Positions 7,556 through 15,112 are shown, counted from the first letter of the stretch. The stretch is DNA of 24,713 nt from DASYHS01 sp035998295 (GCF_035998295.1 NZ_DASYHS010000166.1:1-24713); one strand, 5' to 3'. Made by a program: numbers and translations. The notes: generated by a model from the sequence alone, not told the origin.

Positions 7556-7643
7556 CGGGACGGATGCCGGCCCGCCGGCCGGCATCGACCGGCAGGAACA
7601 CGCCGGTGATCGCCGCCGCCCGGTCCGAGACGTTGCCGGAAAG
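7548..7643 (-). pseudogene. C-terminal relic of a short-chain dehydrogenase/reductase
   Basis: On the minus strand, about 30 codons read LSGNVSDRAAAITGVF then LPVDAGRRAG. This is the usual end of an SDR (compare LLSDAASFVTGQVLPVNGG in the intact SDR at 9212-9958). There is no start, no Rossmann fold and no stop at the expected place; the frame runs on into the antisense of the acetyltransferase gene. The downstream SDR at 7673-8452 has its own complete C-terminus, so this is the remnant of another SDR gene, probably left by a rearrangement. Confidence 0.45.
7563..7586. terminator. Strong hairpin between convergent genes
   Basis: GATGCCGGCC and its exact complement GGCCGGCATC form a 10-bp stem around a 4-base loop, 7 bases after the acetyltransferase stop. 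No T-run follows in either direction, so termination is likely only if the stem alone suffices or Rho helps. Confidence 0.4.
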
Positions 7644-7649
7644 GCAACG
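7631..7649. terminator. Hairpin downstream of the minus-strand SDR gene
   Basis: CGTTGCC, loop GGAAA, GGCAACG: a perfect 7-bp stem located 24 bases past the SDR stop on the minus strand. No clear T-tract follows. It may equally be part of the SDR relic coding sequence. Confidence 0.3.
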
Positions 7650-7672
7650 CCGGGCCGTTCTCGGGGCGGCCC

Positions 7673-8452
7673 TCAGACCAGTCCGCTGTGCGCGCCGCCG
7701 TCCAGCACGATGTTCTGGCCGTTGACGTAGCCGGCCTGGGGGCTGCACAGGAACGCGCACATCGCCCCCAGCTCCGCCGGCCGGCCGAAGCGGCGGGCAG
7801 GGCTCTTGCTCAGCGCCTCTTCGCGCACCTGGCCGGGCGACTTGCCCTCGCGCTCCGCCCGGGCCTCGAAGTTCGACGCCAGGCGGTCGGTCTCGAACGG
7901 CCCCGGCAGCAGGTTGTTGATCGTTACCCCGTGCGGCGCGACCTCGCGCGCCAGCCCGGCCACGAAGCCGGTCAGCCCGGCGCGCGCACCGTTCGACAGG
8001 CCCAGGATCGGCAGCGGCGAGCGCACGGCCGAGGAGGTGATGTTGACGACCCGCCCGAAGCCGCGCGCGATCATCCCGTCCACCGTCGCGCGCATCAGCA
8101 GGATCGCCGACAGCATGTTGGCGTCGAGCGCGCGGTACCACGTCTCGCGGTCCCAGTGGCGGAAGTCGCCGGGCGGCGGGCCGCCGGCATTGTTGACGAG
8201 GATGTCGGGCTCGGGACAGGCCCGGAGGACCGCCTCGATCCCGGCGTCGGTCGAGACGTCCGCCACCGCCCAGCGCACGGTCGCGCCGGTCGCCGCGCCG
8301 ATCTCCCCGGCGGCGCGCTCCAGCGGGCCGGCGGTGCGGGCGACGAGCACGACTTCGGCGCCTTCCGCCGCAAGCTGTTCGGCACACGCGCGTCCCAGGC
8401 CGCGGCTGGCAGCGCAGACGACGGCCTTGCGCCCGGACAGACCGAGATCCAT
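7673..8452 (-). CDS. SDR family oxidoreductase lacking the canonical YxxxK pair
   Basis: 259-aa Rossmann-fold protein. The dinucleotide-binding turn is AASRGLG (residues 14-20), in place of TGxxxGxG. NNAGG is at 87-91 and the catalytic-type Ser lies in ITSSAVRS (about 140-141). Where the catalytic Tyr-x3-Lys should be, the sequence is LSNGARAG, so Tyr becomes Ser153 and Lys becomes Arg157. I recall this LSN-x-ARAG variant from a distinct SDR subgroup, so it is probably a family trait, not damage. The C-terminus is complete (NGQNIVLDGG). The gene is divergent from the cupin operon and shares its operator-bearing intergenic region, so it likely belongs to the same pathway. The reaction is unknown. 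Confidence 0.9.
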   Translation of the reverse strand: MDLGLSGRKAVVCAASRGLGRACAEQLAAEGAEVVLVARTAGPLERAAGEIGAATGATVRWAVADVSTDAGIEAVLRACPEPDILVNNAGGPPPGDFRHWDRETWYRALDANMLSAILLMRATVDGMIARGFGRVVNITSSAVRSPLPILGLSNGARAGLTGFVAGLAREVAPHGVTINNLLPGPFETDRLASNFEARAEREGKSPGQVREEALSKSPARRFGRPAELGAMCAFLCSPQAGYVNGQNIVLDGGAHSGLV

Positions 8453-8488
8453 GGCGGAGTCCTCTCTTCATTGTCGGGTGCAACACTA

Positions 8489-8517
8489 TTGACCACGCGG
8501 CCCAAGTTTTCTACCAT
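8489..8517 (+). promoter_or_regulatory. Candidate sigma70 promoter of the cupin-to-aldehyde-dehydrogenase operon
   Basis: TTGACC (8489-8494), a 17-base spacer, then TACCAT (8512-8517), which matches 4 of 6 bases of the -10 box. The predicted start near 8524 and the -10 box overlap the left arm of the inverted repeat at 8515-8555. The coding start is at 8587. Confidence 0.5.
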
Positions 8518-8555
8518 GTTTTACATGCGAACGATCGTCTCATATGTAAAACATG
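8515..8555. promoter_or_regulatory. operator-like inverted repeat, site 2
   Basis: CATGTTTTACAT (8515-8526) and its exact complement ATGTAAAACATG (8544-8555) form a 12-bp inverted repeat with a 17-base centre containing ACGATCGT. The right part also contains GTCTCATATGTAAAAC (8537-8552), one mismatch from site 1 at 1470-1485. AT-rich symmetry like this stands out in such GC-rich DNA. It lies between the divergent SDR and cupin genes and overlaps the plus-strand promoter, so it probably binds a dimeric or tetrameric regulator. Confidence 0.65.
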
Positions 8556-8586
8556 TCGGATGGTCCAGGCCAGAGGAGGACCCGCG

Positions 8587-9186
8587 ATGAGCGCCGCCGA
8601 TACCGTTCCCGAGGTGCCGATCCCGTCCCAGGACGACCCTCCCTTCGCGACCTGGAAGAAGCCCGCCGGCAAGACCCTGGGGGAATGGCTGCAGACCCGG
8701 GTCGCGCGGCACGACACGCGGAGCTACGACTGGAACGCGCTCGGCTGGCAGGCCGAGGTGGACCCGAAATACCGCCGCGCCCAGACCCGCTACATCGGCA
8801 CCGGCGCCGCCGGCGTGCGCGAGGACGCGAACTCGATCCCGGCCGAGCATTTCACCTTCTCGACCATGATCCTGCCCGCGGGCTGCGAGGGGCCGCTCCA
8901 CGTCCACCACGACGTGGAGGAGGCGTTCTTCATCCTGCGCGGCAAGCGGATCACCCTGTTCTTCGAGTACGAGGGCGAGACGTGGGAGACGGTGGTGAGC
9001 GAGCGCGACGTCGTCTCGGTCCCGCCGGGGATCTATCGCGGCCTGCGCAACGACACCCAGGAGGAGGCGCTGATGTGCGTGATGCTCGGCAACAACAAGC
9101 CCGACCTCCCCGACTACCCGGCCGACCATCCGATCGCGATCGCCAAGGCGGAGCGGCTGAGGAAGAAAGCGGCGCAGTCGGCCTGA
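8587..9186 (+). CDS. Cupin-domain protein, possible dioxygenase
   Basis: 199-aa single-cupin protein. Motif 1 is GPLHVHHDVEEAFFILRG, with metal ligands His105, His107 and Glu112 in the H-x-H-x4-E-x6-G pattern. In motif 2 the usual fourth ligand His is replaced: PPGIYRGLRN has Arg151 where P-x-G-x2-H-x3-N is expected. That points to a three-ligand metal site or a non-canonical enzyme. About 90 residues precede the cupin core (KTLGEWLQTR, YDWNALGWQAEVDPKYRRAQTRY). The ATG at 8587 follows AGAGGAGGA at 6 bases; an upstream ATG at 8560 lacks such a site. It is the first gene of the second catabolic operon. Ring cleavage is a reasonable guess from context, not shown. Confidence 0.88.
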   Translation: MSAADTVPEVPIPSQDDPPFATWKKPAGKTLGEWLQTRVARHDTRSYDWNALGWQAEVDPKYRRAQTRYIGTGAAGVREDANSIPAEHFTFSTMILPAGCEGPLHVHHDVEEAFFILRGKRITLFFEYEGETWETVVSERDVVSVPPGIYRGLRNDTQEEALMCVMLGNNKPDLPDYPADHPIAIAKAERLRKKAAQSA

Positions 9187-9211
9187 CCCCCTTCTGCATT
9201 CGGAGCCTAGG

Positions 9212-9958
9212 ATGTCTCAGCTCACGGGCAAGACCATCGTCGTGACCGGCGCCGGGCGCGGCCTCGGCCGCGCCTTCGCGCAGGCGTGCTGCGAGGCCGG
9301 CGCCCGCGTCGTCATCGGCGAACTGCGCATGGACCTCGCCGGGCAGGCGGCGGCCGAGCTGGCGGAGCAGGGCTTCCAGGCCGAGGCTCTCCCCCTCGAC
9401 GTCGGCGACACCGACAGCGTCGACGCCTTCGCCGCCGCGGTGCGCGACCGCTTCGGCCGCGTCGACGGGCTGGTCAACAACGCCGCCATCGCGACCGGCA
9501 TCGGCGGCAAGGGCTACGACGAGATCGACGTCGAGACCTTCGACCGCGTGATGCGGGTCAACGTCCGCGGCCTGTGGCTGGTGGTCAAGGCGATGGTCCC
9601 GCTGATGGAGCGGGGCGGCATCGTCAACCTGGCGTCCGACACCGCGCTTTGGGGGGCGCCGCGCCTGCTCCACTACGTCGCCAGCAAGGGGGCGGTGATC
9701 TCGATGACCCGGTCGCTGTCGCGCGAGCTCGGGCCGAAGGGGATCTGGGTCAACGCGCTGGCCGTCGGCCTGACCCGGGTCGAGGCGACGGAGTACGTCC
9801 CGGCCGAGCGCCACGCGCTCTACGAGAACGGCCGCTCCATCAACCGGCCGCAGTATCCCGAGGACGTCGTCGGCTCGGCGGTCTTCCTGCTGTCCGACGC
9901 CGCGTCCTTCGTCACCGGCCAGGTGCTGCCGGTCAATGGCGGCTTCGTGTTCAATTGA
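9212..9958 (+). CDS. Classical SDR family NAD(P)-dependent oxidoreductase
   Basis: 248-aa classical short-chain dehydrogenase. TGAGRGLG is at residues 12-19, NNAA near 91, the active-site Ser in NLASDTA, Tyr155 and Lys159 in YVASK, and the C-terminal VTGQVLPVNGG. An acidic residue at the end of beta 2 (IGELRMD) suggests NAD rather than NADP, which is inference. Unlike the SDR at 7673-8452 it keeps the complete catalytic set. A dihydrodiol or alcohol dehydrogenase step after the Rieske oxygenase would fit. It lies 25 bases after the cupin gene, and its stop overlaps the start of the hydrolase by one base (TGATG). Confidence 0.93.
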   Translation: MSQLTGKTIVVTGAGRGLGRAFAQACCEAGARVVIGELRMDLAGQAAAELAEQGFQAEALPLDVGDTDSVDAFAAAVRDRFGRVDGLVNNAAIATGIGGKGYDEIDVETFDRVMRVNVRGLWLVVKAMVPLMERGGIVNLASDTALWGAPRLLHYVASKGAVISMTRSLSRELGPKGIWVNALAVGLTRVEATEYVPAERHALYENGRSINRPQYPEDVVGSAVFLLSDAASFVTGQVLPVNGGFVFN

Positions 9959-10788
9959 TGACCGCTCCTTCCCGCAGCGGCACCGTCGCGCGCCAGGGCA
10001 ATGCCCGCCTTGGCGGGCGGGTCCTGTCCTGGGTGGAGGCCGGGCAGGGGCAGCCGCTGGTCCTGCTGCACGGGATCGGCTCCAACGCCCGGTCGTGGCT
10101 GCCGGTGATGCCGGATCTCGGCGCCGGGCGGCGCGTGATCGCCTGGGACGCGCCGGGCTATGGCGCGTCGGACGCCCTGGGCGAGGGCCGTCCCGACGCC
10201 GTCCCCTATGCCGACGCGCTGGCGGCGCTGCTGCGCTCGCTGGGCATCTCGCGCGCGGTCGTGGTCGGCCACTCGCTGGGCGCGCTGATGGGGGCGGCCC
10301 TGGCCGGGCGACACCCGGACCTGGTCGCCGGCCTCGTGCTGGCCGATCCGGCGTCGGGCAGCGGGTGCCCGCCGGACGGGCCGTGGCCGGACGCGATCGC
10401 CGCCCGCCTGCGCGAGCTGGTCGAGCTTGGGCCCGAGCGCTTCGCCGAGGCGCGTGCGCCGCGCCTGTGCGCGCCGGGCGCCCCGCCGGACGCGGTCGCG
10501 GCCGTGCGCGGGGCGATGGCGGAGATCCGCATCTCCGGCTACGCGCAGGCCTGCTCGCTGCTCGCCCGGGGCGACCTCGCCGCGGCGGTGGCTGGGCTGC
10601 GCGTCCCGGGACTGGTGACCTGCGGCGCGCTCGACGCGGTCGTCCCGCCGGACAAGGCGCGCCGCATCGCCGACGCCTGGCCCGGCGCCCGCTACGTGGA
10701 GATCCCCGGCGTCGGGCACGCCGGCTACGTCGAGAACCCTGCGGCCTACGCCGCGCCCATCCTCCGCTTCCTCGAGGCCATGCCATGA
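9958..10788 (+). CDS. Alpha/beta-fold hydrolase
   Basis: 276-aa alpha/beta hydrolase. The oxyanion motif HG is at residues 38-39 (LLHGIGSNARSW). The nucleophile Ser106 lies in GHSLG, the likely acid Asp226 in CGALDAVVPP, and His254 in GVGHAGYVENP. The layout resembles meta-cleavage-product C-C hydrolases and esterases; sequence alone does not separate these. The ATG overlaps the preceding SDR stop (TGATG), and the stop overlaps the next start (ATGA), so translation is coupled. In the proposed pathway it would hydrolyse a ring-opened or ester intermediate. Confidence 0.92.
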   Translation: MTAPSRSGTVARQGNARLGGRVLSWVEAGQGQPLVLLHGIGSNARSWLPVMPDLGAGRRVIAWDAPGYGASDALGEGRPDAVPYADALAALLRSLGISRAVVVGHSLGALMGAALAGRHPDLVAGLVLADPASGSGCPPDGPWPDAIAARLRELVELGPERFAEARAPRLCAPGAPPDAVAAVRGAMAEIRISGYAQACSLLARGDLAAAVAGLRVPGLVTCGALDAVVPPDKARRIADAWPGARYVEIPGVGHAGYVENPAAYAAPILRFLEAMP

Positions 10789-12503
10789 CCGCACTCCCGC
10801 CATCGCTCGCCCAGGGTCATCCGTCGCCCGAGGACCGGTCCGCAGGCGCCGAGGCGGCCGTCGGCGACCAGATCGTCGCCTTGCTGGAGGCCGCGGGCGT
10901 CGAGACCGCCTTCGGGGTGATCAGCATCCACAACATGCCGATCCTGGACGCGATCGGGCGCCGCGGGCGCATCCGCTTCGTCACCGCGCGCGGCGAGGCG
11001 GGGGCGGTCAACATGGCCGACGCGGCGGCGCGGGTCTCCGGCCGGCTCTCGGTCGCGGTGACCAGCACCGGGACCGGGGCCGGGAACGGCTGCGGCGCGC
11101 TGATCGAGGCGCTGACCGCGGGCACGCCGATGATCCACCTGACCGGCCAGATCGACAGCGCCTATCTCGACCGCGGCTGGGGATTCATCCACGAGGCGGC
11201 CGACCAGCCCGCCACGCTGGCCTCGGTGTCGAAGGCCTTCTTCCGCATCGCGCGGCCGGAGGACGCGGCCGCGGTGATGCGCGACGCGATCCGGACCGCG
11301 CTCGCGGCGCCCGCCGGGCCGGTCAGCGTCGAGATCCCGATCGACGTGCAGAAGGCCCGGGTCCGCGCGGCGGTGCAGGCCCCCGTGCAGGTCCCGGCGC
11401 CCCCGGTCCCCGATGCGGACGCGGTCGGGCGGCTGGCCGCGCGCCTGCGCGGCTCCCGGCGGCCGCTGCTGTGGGTCGGCGGCGGTGCGCGCATGGCGGG
11501 GACCGCCGTGCGGCGGCTGGCCGATCTCGGGATCGGCGTCGTCTCCAGCGTGCTCGGCCGCGGCGTCCTGCCCGAGGACCATCCCCTGAGCCTGGCCGCC
11601 TTCACGGTCGCGCCGCCGGTGCTGGACCTGTACGGCCGCGCCGACCTGATGGTCGTCGTCGGCTCGCATCTGCGCAGCAACGAGACCCGGACCTACGGCA
11701 TCCGCCTGCCGTCCCCGCTGGTCCGGGTCGACGTCGACCCGCGGGCCGACGGCCGGGGCTTCGCCGGCGACGACTTCCTTCTCGGCGATGCGGGCCTGGT
11801 GCTGGACGCGCTGGCGGACGCCGTGGCGACGGACTACCGGCCCGACCCGGCGTGGCGCGACGCCGTCGTCGCCGCGCGGGCGGCGGCGGAAGCCGACCTC
11901 GTGCGCCAGATGGGCCCCTATGCCGGCCTGCGCGACGCGATCGCGCGCGCGATGCCGGCCGACGCCCGCTGGGTGCGCGACATCACGCTCTCGAACAGCA
12001 TCTGGGGCAACCGCTCGCCGGCGATGCGCTCGCCGCGCCAGGCGGTTCATGCGGCCGGCGGCGGCATCGGCCAGGGGCTGCCGCACGCGATCGGCGCCGC
12101 CATCGGCTCCGGGTGCAAGACCGTCGCGATCGTCGGCGACGGCGCACTGTCGCTGTGCCTGGGCGAGCTCGGCACCCTTGCGGAGGAGGAGGCGGACGTC
12201 GCCCTGTTCGTGATGAACGACGGCGGCTACGGCGTGATCCGAAACATCCAGGACGCCGCCTACGGCGCCCGGCGCATGTACACCGACCTGCGCAACCCGT
12301 CCTTCGGGACGATCGCCGCCGCCTACGGCCTGCCTTACCTGAAGGTCTCCTCGCCGGCGGCGTTCGACGAGGTCGCCGGTGAGGCGATCGGCCGCCGCGG
12401 CCCGGTGATGGTCGAGGTGGACATGGCCGCGATCGGCGGTTTCGGCATCAAGTTCGCCGGGCCGCCGGTCGAGAAGCTGCCCGCCGGCAAGTCGAAGGGG
12501 TGA
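10785..12503 (+). CDS. Thiamine-diphosphate-dependent enzyme (acetolactate synthase / benzoylformate decarboxylase-like)
   Basis: 572-aa enzyme with the three-domain layout of the ThDP decarboxylase family. The N-terminal pyrimidine-binding domain has the conserved Glu71 (ARGEAGAVNMADAAAR). The central domain contains LLWVGGGARMAG. The C-terminal diphosphate-binding domain has G-D-G at 451-453 and Asn478 (GDGALSLCL to VMNDGGYG). An acetolactate synthase of valine synthesis is unlikely because there is no small-subunit gene and the gene sits in a catabolic operon. Decarboxylation of a 2-oxo acid to an aldehyde, passed to the aldehyde dehydrogenase two genes downstream, is the likely role. The ATG overlaps the hydrolase stop. 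Confidence 0.92.
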   Translation: MTALPPSLAQGHPSPEDRSAGAEAAVGDQIVALLEAAGVETAFGVISIHNMPILDAIGRRGRIRFVTARGEAGAVNMADAAARVSGRLSVAVTSTGTGAGNGCGALIEALTAGTPMIHLTGQIDSAYLDRGWGFIHEAADQPATLASVSKAFFRIARPEDAAAVMRDAIRTALAAPAGPVSVEIPIDVQKARVRAAVQAPVQVPAPPVPDADAVGRLAARLRGSRRPLLWVGGGARMAGTAVRRLADLGIGVVSSVLGRGVLPEDHPLSLAAFTVAPPVLDLYGRADLMVVVGSHLRSNETRTYGIRLPSPLVRVDVDPRADGRGFAGDDFLLGDAGLVLDALADAVATDYRPDPAWRDAVVAARAAAEADLVRQMGPYAGLRDAIARAMPADARWVRDITLSNSIWGNRSPAMRSPRQAVHAAGGGIGQGLPHAIGAAIGSGCKTVAIVGDGALSLCLGELGTLAEEEADVALFVMNDGGYGVIRNIQDAAYGARRMYTDLRNPSFGTIAAAYGLPYLKVSSPAAFDEVAGEAIGRRGPVMVEVDMAAIGGFGIKFAGPPVEKLPAGKSKG

Positions 12504-12507
12504 GCCG

Positions 12508-13302
12508 ATGAGGTCCGTCGGGCTGATCGGCTACGGCAGTATCGGGCAGTCGGTCGTGAAGGCGCTGCGCGCCGCCGGGCATGGCGACGCCGTGGCCGGG
12601 GTCCTGGTCTCGCCGGGGCGCGCGCAGCCCCTGATCGCGCAGGGCATCCCGGCGGTCGAGAGCCTGGACGCGCTGCTGGCGCTCGGGCCCGAGGTCGTCG
12701 CCGAGGCGGCGGGGCAGGGGGCGGTGGCCCAGTACGGCCCGGCCGTCCTCGATGCGGGCCGCGACCTGCTGGTGATCTCCATCGGCGCGCTCGGCGATGC
12801 GGCCCTGCACGAGCGGCTGCGCGCCGCGGCGCAGGCCGCGGGCCGGCGCGTGCTGCTCTCGCCCGGCGCGGTCGGCGGGATCGACGCGATCTCGGCGATG
12901 CGCGTCGACGGCCTGGAGCGCGTCACCTACCGCTCGCGCAAGCCGCCCTCCGCCTGGAAGGGCACGCCGGCCGAGCGGGTGGCGGACCTGGACCGCCTGG
13001 ACGCCCCCCTGGTCTTCTATCGCGGCAGCGCGCGCGAGGCGGCGCTCGGCTACCCGAAGAACGCCAATGTCGCGGCGACCGTGGCGCTGGCCGGCCTCGG
13101 CTTCGAGCGCACCGGCGTCGAGCTGGTCGCCGATCCCGGCGCGCCCGGCAACGTCCACGAGATCGAGGCGGAGGGCAGCAGCGGGCGGATCGCGATCCGC
13201 CTGGAAGGCCGGCCCTCGCCCGACAACCCCAAGACGTCGATGCTGACCGCGCTCAGCGTTGTGCGGACGCTGGCCAACCTGGACGCGCCCATCACGATCT
13301 GA
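12508..13302 (+). CDS. L-aspartate dehydrogenase-like (NadX/DUF108) protein
   Basis: 264-aa NAD(P)-binding protein of the aspartate dehydrogenase family. The Rossmann turn GYGSIG is at residues 8-13, EAAGQGAV near 70, the LLSPGAVGGIDAI segment, PKNANVAAT near 178 and the conserved His217 in NVHEIEAEG. Family members oxidatively deaminate L-aspartate or reduce the matching imine for NAD synthesis, but no nadA, nadB or nadC neighbour is present. Its place between a ThDP enzyme and an aldehyde dehydrogenase suggests use in catabolism, for example reductive or oxidative conversion of an imine. That is inference. It starts 4 bases after the preceding stop. Confidence 0.88.
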   Translation: MRSVGLIGYGSIGQSVVKALRAAGHGDAVAGVLVSPGRAQPLIAQGIPAVESLDALLALGPEVVAEAAGQGAVAQYGPAVLDAGRDLLVISIGALGDAALHERLRAAAQAAGRRVLLSPGAVGGIDAISAMRVDGLERVTYRSRKPPSAWKGTPAERVADLDRLDAPLVFYRGSAREAALGYPKNANVAATVALAGLGFERTGVELVADPGAPGNVHEIEAEGSSGRIAIRLEGRPSPDNPKTSMLTALSVVRTLANLDAPITI

Positions 13303-13328
13303 GACGCGGTCCGAAGCTGGAGGAAGGA

Positions 13329-14795
13329 ATGCCGAAGCCGATCTTCGTCGCCGGACGGTGGCGCGAGGGGCGTGGCGAGACGATCGCGTCCCATTTCCCC
13401 GCCGACGGCAGCCTGAACGCCGAGGTCGCCGGCGCTTCGGCCGAGGACGTCGCCGAGGCGGTCGAGGCCGGCCGGCGCGCCATGGCCGACCCGGCGTGGC
13501 GCGACCTGCGCCCGCACGAGCGCGCCCGCCACCTCCACGCCATCTCCGACGGCCTGTCGCGCCGCGCGGACGAGATCGCCCGCGTCCAGACCCGCGACAC
13601 CGGCAAGACGCTGGCCGAGACGCGCGCGCTGGTCGCCAGCGCCGCGGGGACCTTCCGCTTCTTCGCCGCCGCGCTGGAGACGCTGGAGGAGGAGCTGACG
13701 CCGCCGCGCGGCGACGTCCTGACGATGAGCATCCACGAGCCGATCGGCGTCGTCGGCGCGATCACGCCCTGGAACTCCCCGATCGCCAGCGACGCCCAGA
13801 AGGTGGCGCCCGCGCTCGCCGCCGGCAACGCCGTGGTCCTGAAGCCGGCGGCCTGGTCGCCGCTCGTCTGCCTGAAGCTGGCCGAGGTGGTCGAGGAGGC
13901 CGGCCTGCCGCCGGGCCTGTTCTCCGCCCTGCCCGGATCGGGCGCCGTCGTGGGCGATGCCCTGGTCCGCCATCCCGACGTCGCCAAGGTGTCCTTCACC
14001 GGCGGCACCTCGACCGGCCGCTCCATCGCCCGCATCGCCGCCGACAAGCTGATGCCGGTGTCCCTGGAGCTCGGCGGCAAGTCGCCGAACATCGTGTTCT
14101 CCGACGCCGACCTGGACGAGGCGCTGGCCGGCGCGCTCTACGGCATCTTCAGCTCGAGCGGGCAGTCCTGCATCGCGGGCTCGCGCCTGTTCGTGCAGCG
14201 GCCGGTCTACGACGCGTTCCTCGGCCGCCTGGTCGAGGCGACCCGGCGGCTGCGCGTCGGCCACCCCGAGCATGACGGCACCCAGGTGGCTCCCCTGATC
14301 CATCCCCGCCACCGCGACGCCGTCGACCGCTACGTCCGCCTCGCCGTCGAGGAAGGGGGCGAGGTCCTGTGCGGCGGCCGCCCGCCCGAAGGCCCGGCCT
14401 ACGAGGGCGGGTCCTACTACCTGCCGACCGTCATCGCGGGCCTCGGCAACGGTGCCCGCGTCTGCCAGGAGGAGATCTTCGGCCCCGTCGTCGTCGTCCT
14501 GCCCTTCGACGACGAGGACGGGCTGGTCGCCGAGGCGAACGACAGCGTCTACGGCCTCGCCGCCGGCATCTGGTCCTCGGACTACCGACGGATCTGGCGG
14601 GTCGCGCGCCGGCTGCGGACCGGGACCGTCTGGATCAACACCTACAAGCAGTTCAGCATCTCCACGCCCTTCGGCGGCGTGAAGGAGAGCGGGCTCGGAC
14701 GCGAGAAGGGGCGCCACGGCATCCGCGCCTACATGAACCAGAAGAGCCTGTACTGGAACCTCGGCGACCGGCCGCTGCCCTGGGCCGGCCTCTGA
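13329..14795 (+). CDS. Aldehyde dehydrogenase, NAD(P)-dependent
   Basis: 488-aa aldehyde dehydrogenase of the standard soluble family. TPWNSP and KPAAWSP mark the cofactor site, and the general base Glu247 is in LELGGK. The catalytic Cys281 is in SGQSCIAGSR, with EEIFGPVV near 380 and FGGVKESGLGRE near the C-terminus. It is closest in look to betaine/semialdehyde-type catabolic members. GAGGAAGG lies a few bases before the ATG at 13329. It ends the second operon and would oxidise the aldehyde released by the ThDP enzyme. A hairpin 3 bases after the stop terminates transcription. Confidence 0.95.
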   Translation: MPKPIFVAGRWREGRGETIASHFPADGSLNAEVAGASAEDVAEAVEAGRRAMADPAWRDLRPHERARHLHAISDGLSRRADEIARVQTRDTGKTLAETRALVASAAGTFRFFAAALETLEEELTPPRGDVLTMSIHEPIGVVGAITPWNSPIASDAQKVAPALAAGNAVVLKPAAWSPLVCLKLAEVVEEAGLPPGLFSALPGSGAVVGDALVRHPDVAKVSFTGGTSTGRSIARIAADKLMPVSLELGGKSPNIVFSDADLDEALAGALYGIFSSSGQSCIAGSRLFVQRPVYDAFLGRLVEATRRLRVGHPEHDGTQVAPLIHPRHRDAVDRYVRLAVEEGGEVLCGGRPPEGPAYEGGSYYLPTVIAGLGNGARVCQEEIFGPVVVVLPFDDEDGLVAEANDSVYGLAAGIWSSDYRRIWRVARRLRTGTVWINTYKQFSISTPFGGVKESGLGREKGRHGIRAYMNQKSLYWNLGDRPLPWAGL

Positions 14796-14797
14796 GC

Positions 14798-14814
14798 GGC
14801 GTCTTCTAGACGCC
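14798..14814. terminator. Bidirectional hairpin between convergent genes
   Basis: GGCGTCT, loop TCT, AGACGCC: a perfect 7-bp stem between the aldehyde dehydrogenase stop and the end of the convergent small gene, whose TAG lies within the hairpin. No long T-run follows. Confidence 0.45.
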
Positions 14815-15060
14815 CTCGGTGCCCGGGGCGTCGACGAGCGACCGGTTGAACAGCATCGCCTTCTCGGTCGTCGGAAAGCGGAACTCCCCGCCTTTGCGGA
14901 TGAAGTCGGTGCCCTCGACGAAGCCGATCTCCGCCGCGACGCGGAGCCCCTCGGCCTCGGGGGCGGCGACCGGCCACAGGAAGTCTTCGTCCGTCACGGG
15001 CGCTGCCTCGTCGTGTCGTGTCCGTCCCTTAAACATGGGGAGGGCGCCATGGTCTCGCAC
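14806..15060 (-). CDS. Unknown 84-aa protein beside operator site 3
   Basis: I do not recognise a family. The frame has typical high third-position GC and a balanced composition (DFLWPVAAPEAEGLRVA, then AEIGFVEGTDFIRKGGEF, then TTEKAMLFNRS), with no signal peptide or membrane segment. The start is uncertain: a GTG at 15060 has GAGGG about 8 bases upstream, while an ATG at 15036 (starting MFKGRTRHDE) has no clear ribosome site. A promoter and the third copy of the operator-like repeat lie 55-100 bases upstream. Its end is marked by the hairpin shared with the aldehyde dehydrogenase. These together argue that it is a real gene of the same regulon. Confidence 0.55.
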   Translation of the reverse strand: MRDHGALPMFKGRTRHDEAAPVTDEDFLWPVAAPEAEGLRVAAEIGFVEGTDFIRKGGEFRFPTTEKAMLFNRSLVDAPGTEGV

Positions 15061-15112
15061 CCGCGCCCGCCCTCATACGGCGAGCCCGTATGTCTTCTGT
15101 CCAGGCACTCAC

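Noticed and set aside
8560..8586. Earlier ATG for the cupin gene
   Set aside because: It lies almost against the operator repeat with no ribosome site, whereas 8587 has AGAGGAGGA at ideal spacing.
10785..12503. ThDP enzyme as biosynthetic acetolactate synthase
   Set aside because: No regulatory small subunit or ketol-acid reductoisomerase gene; located inside a catabolic operon.
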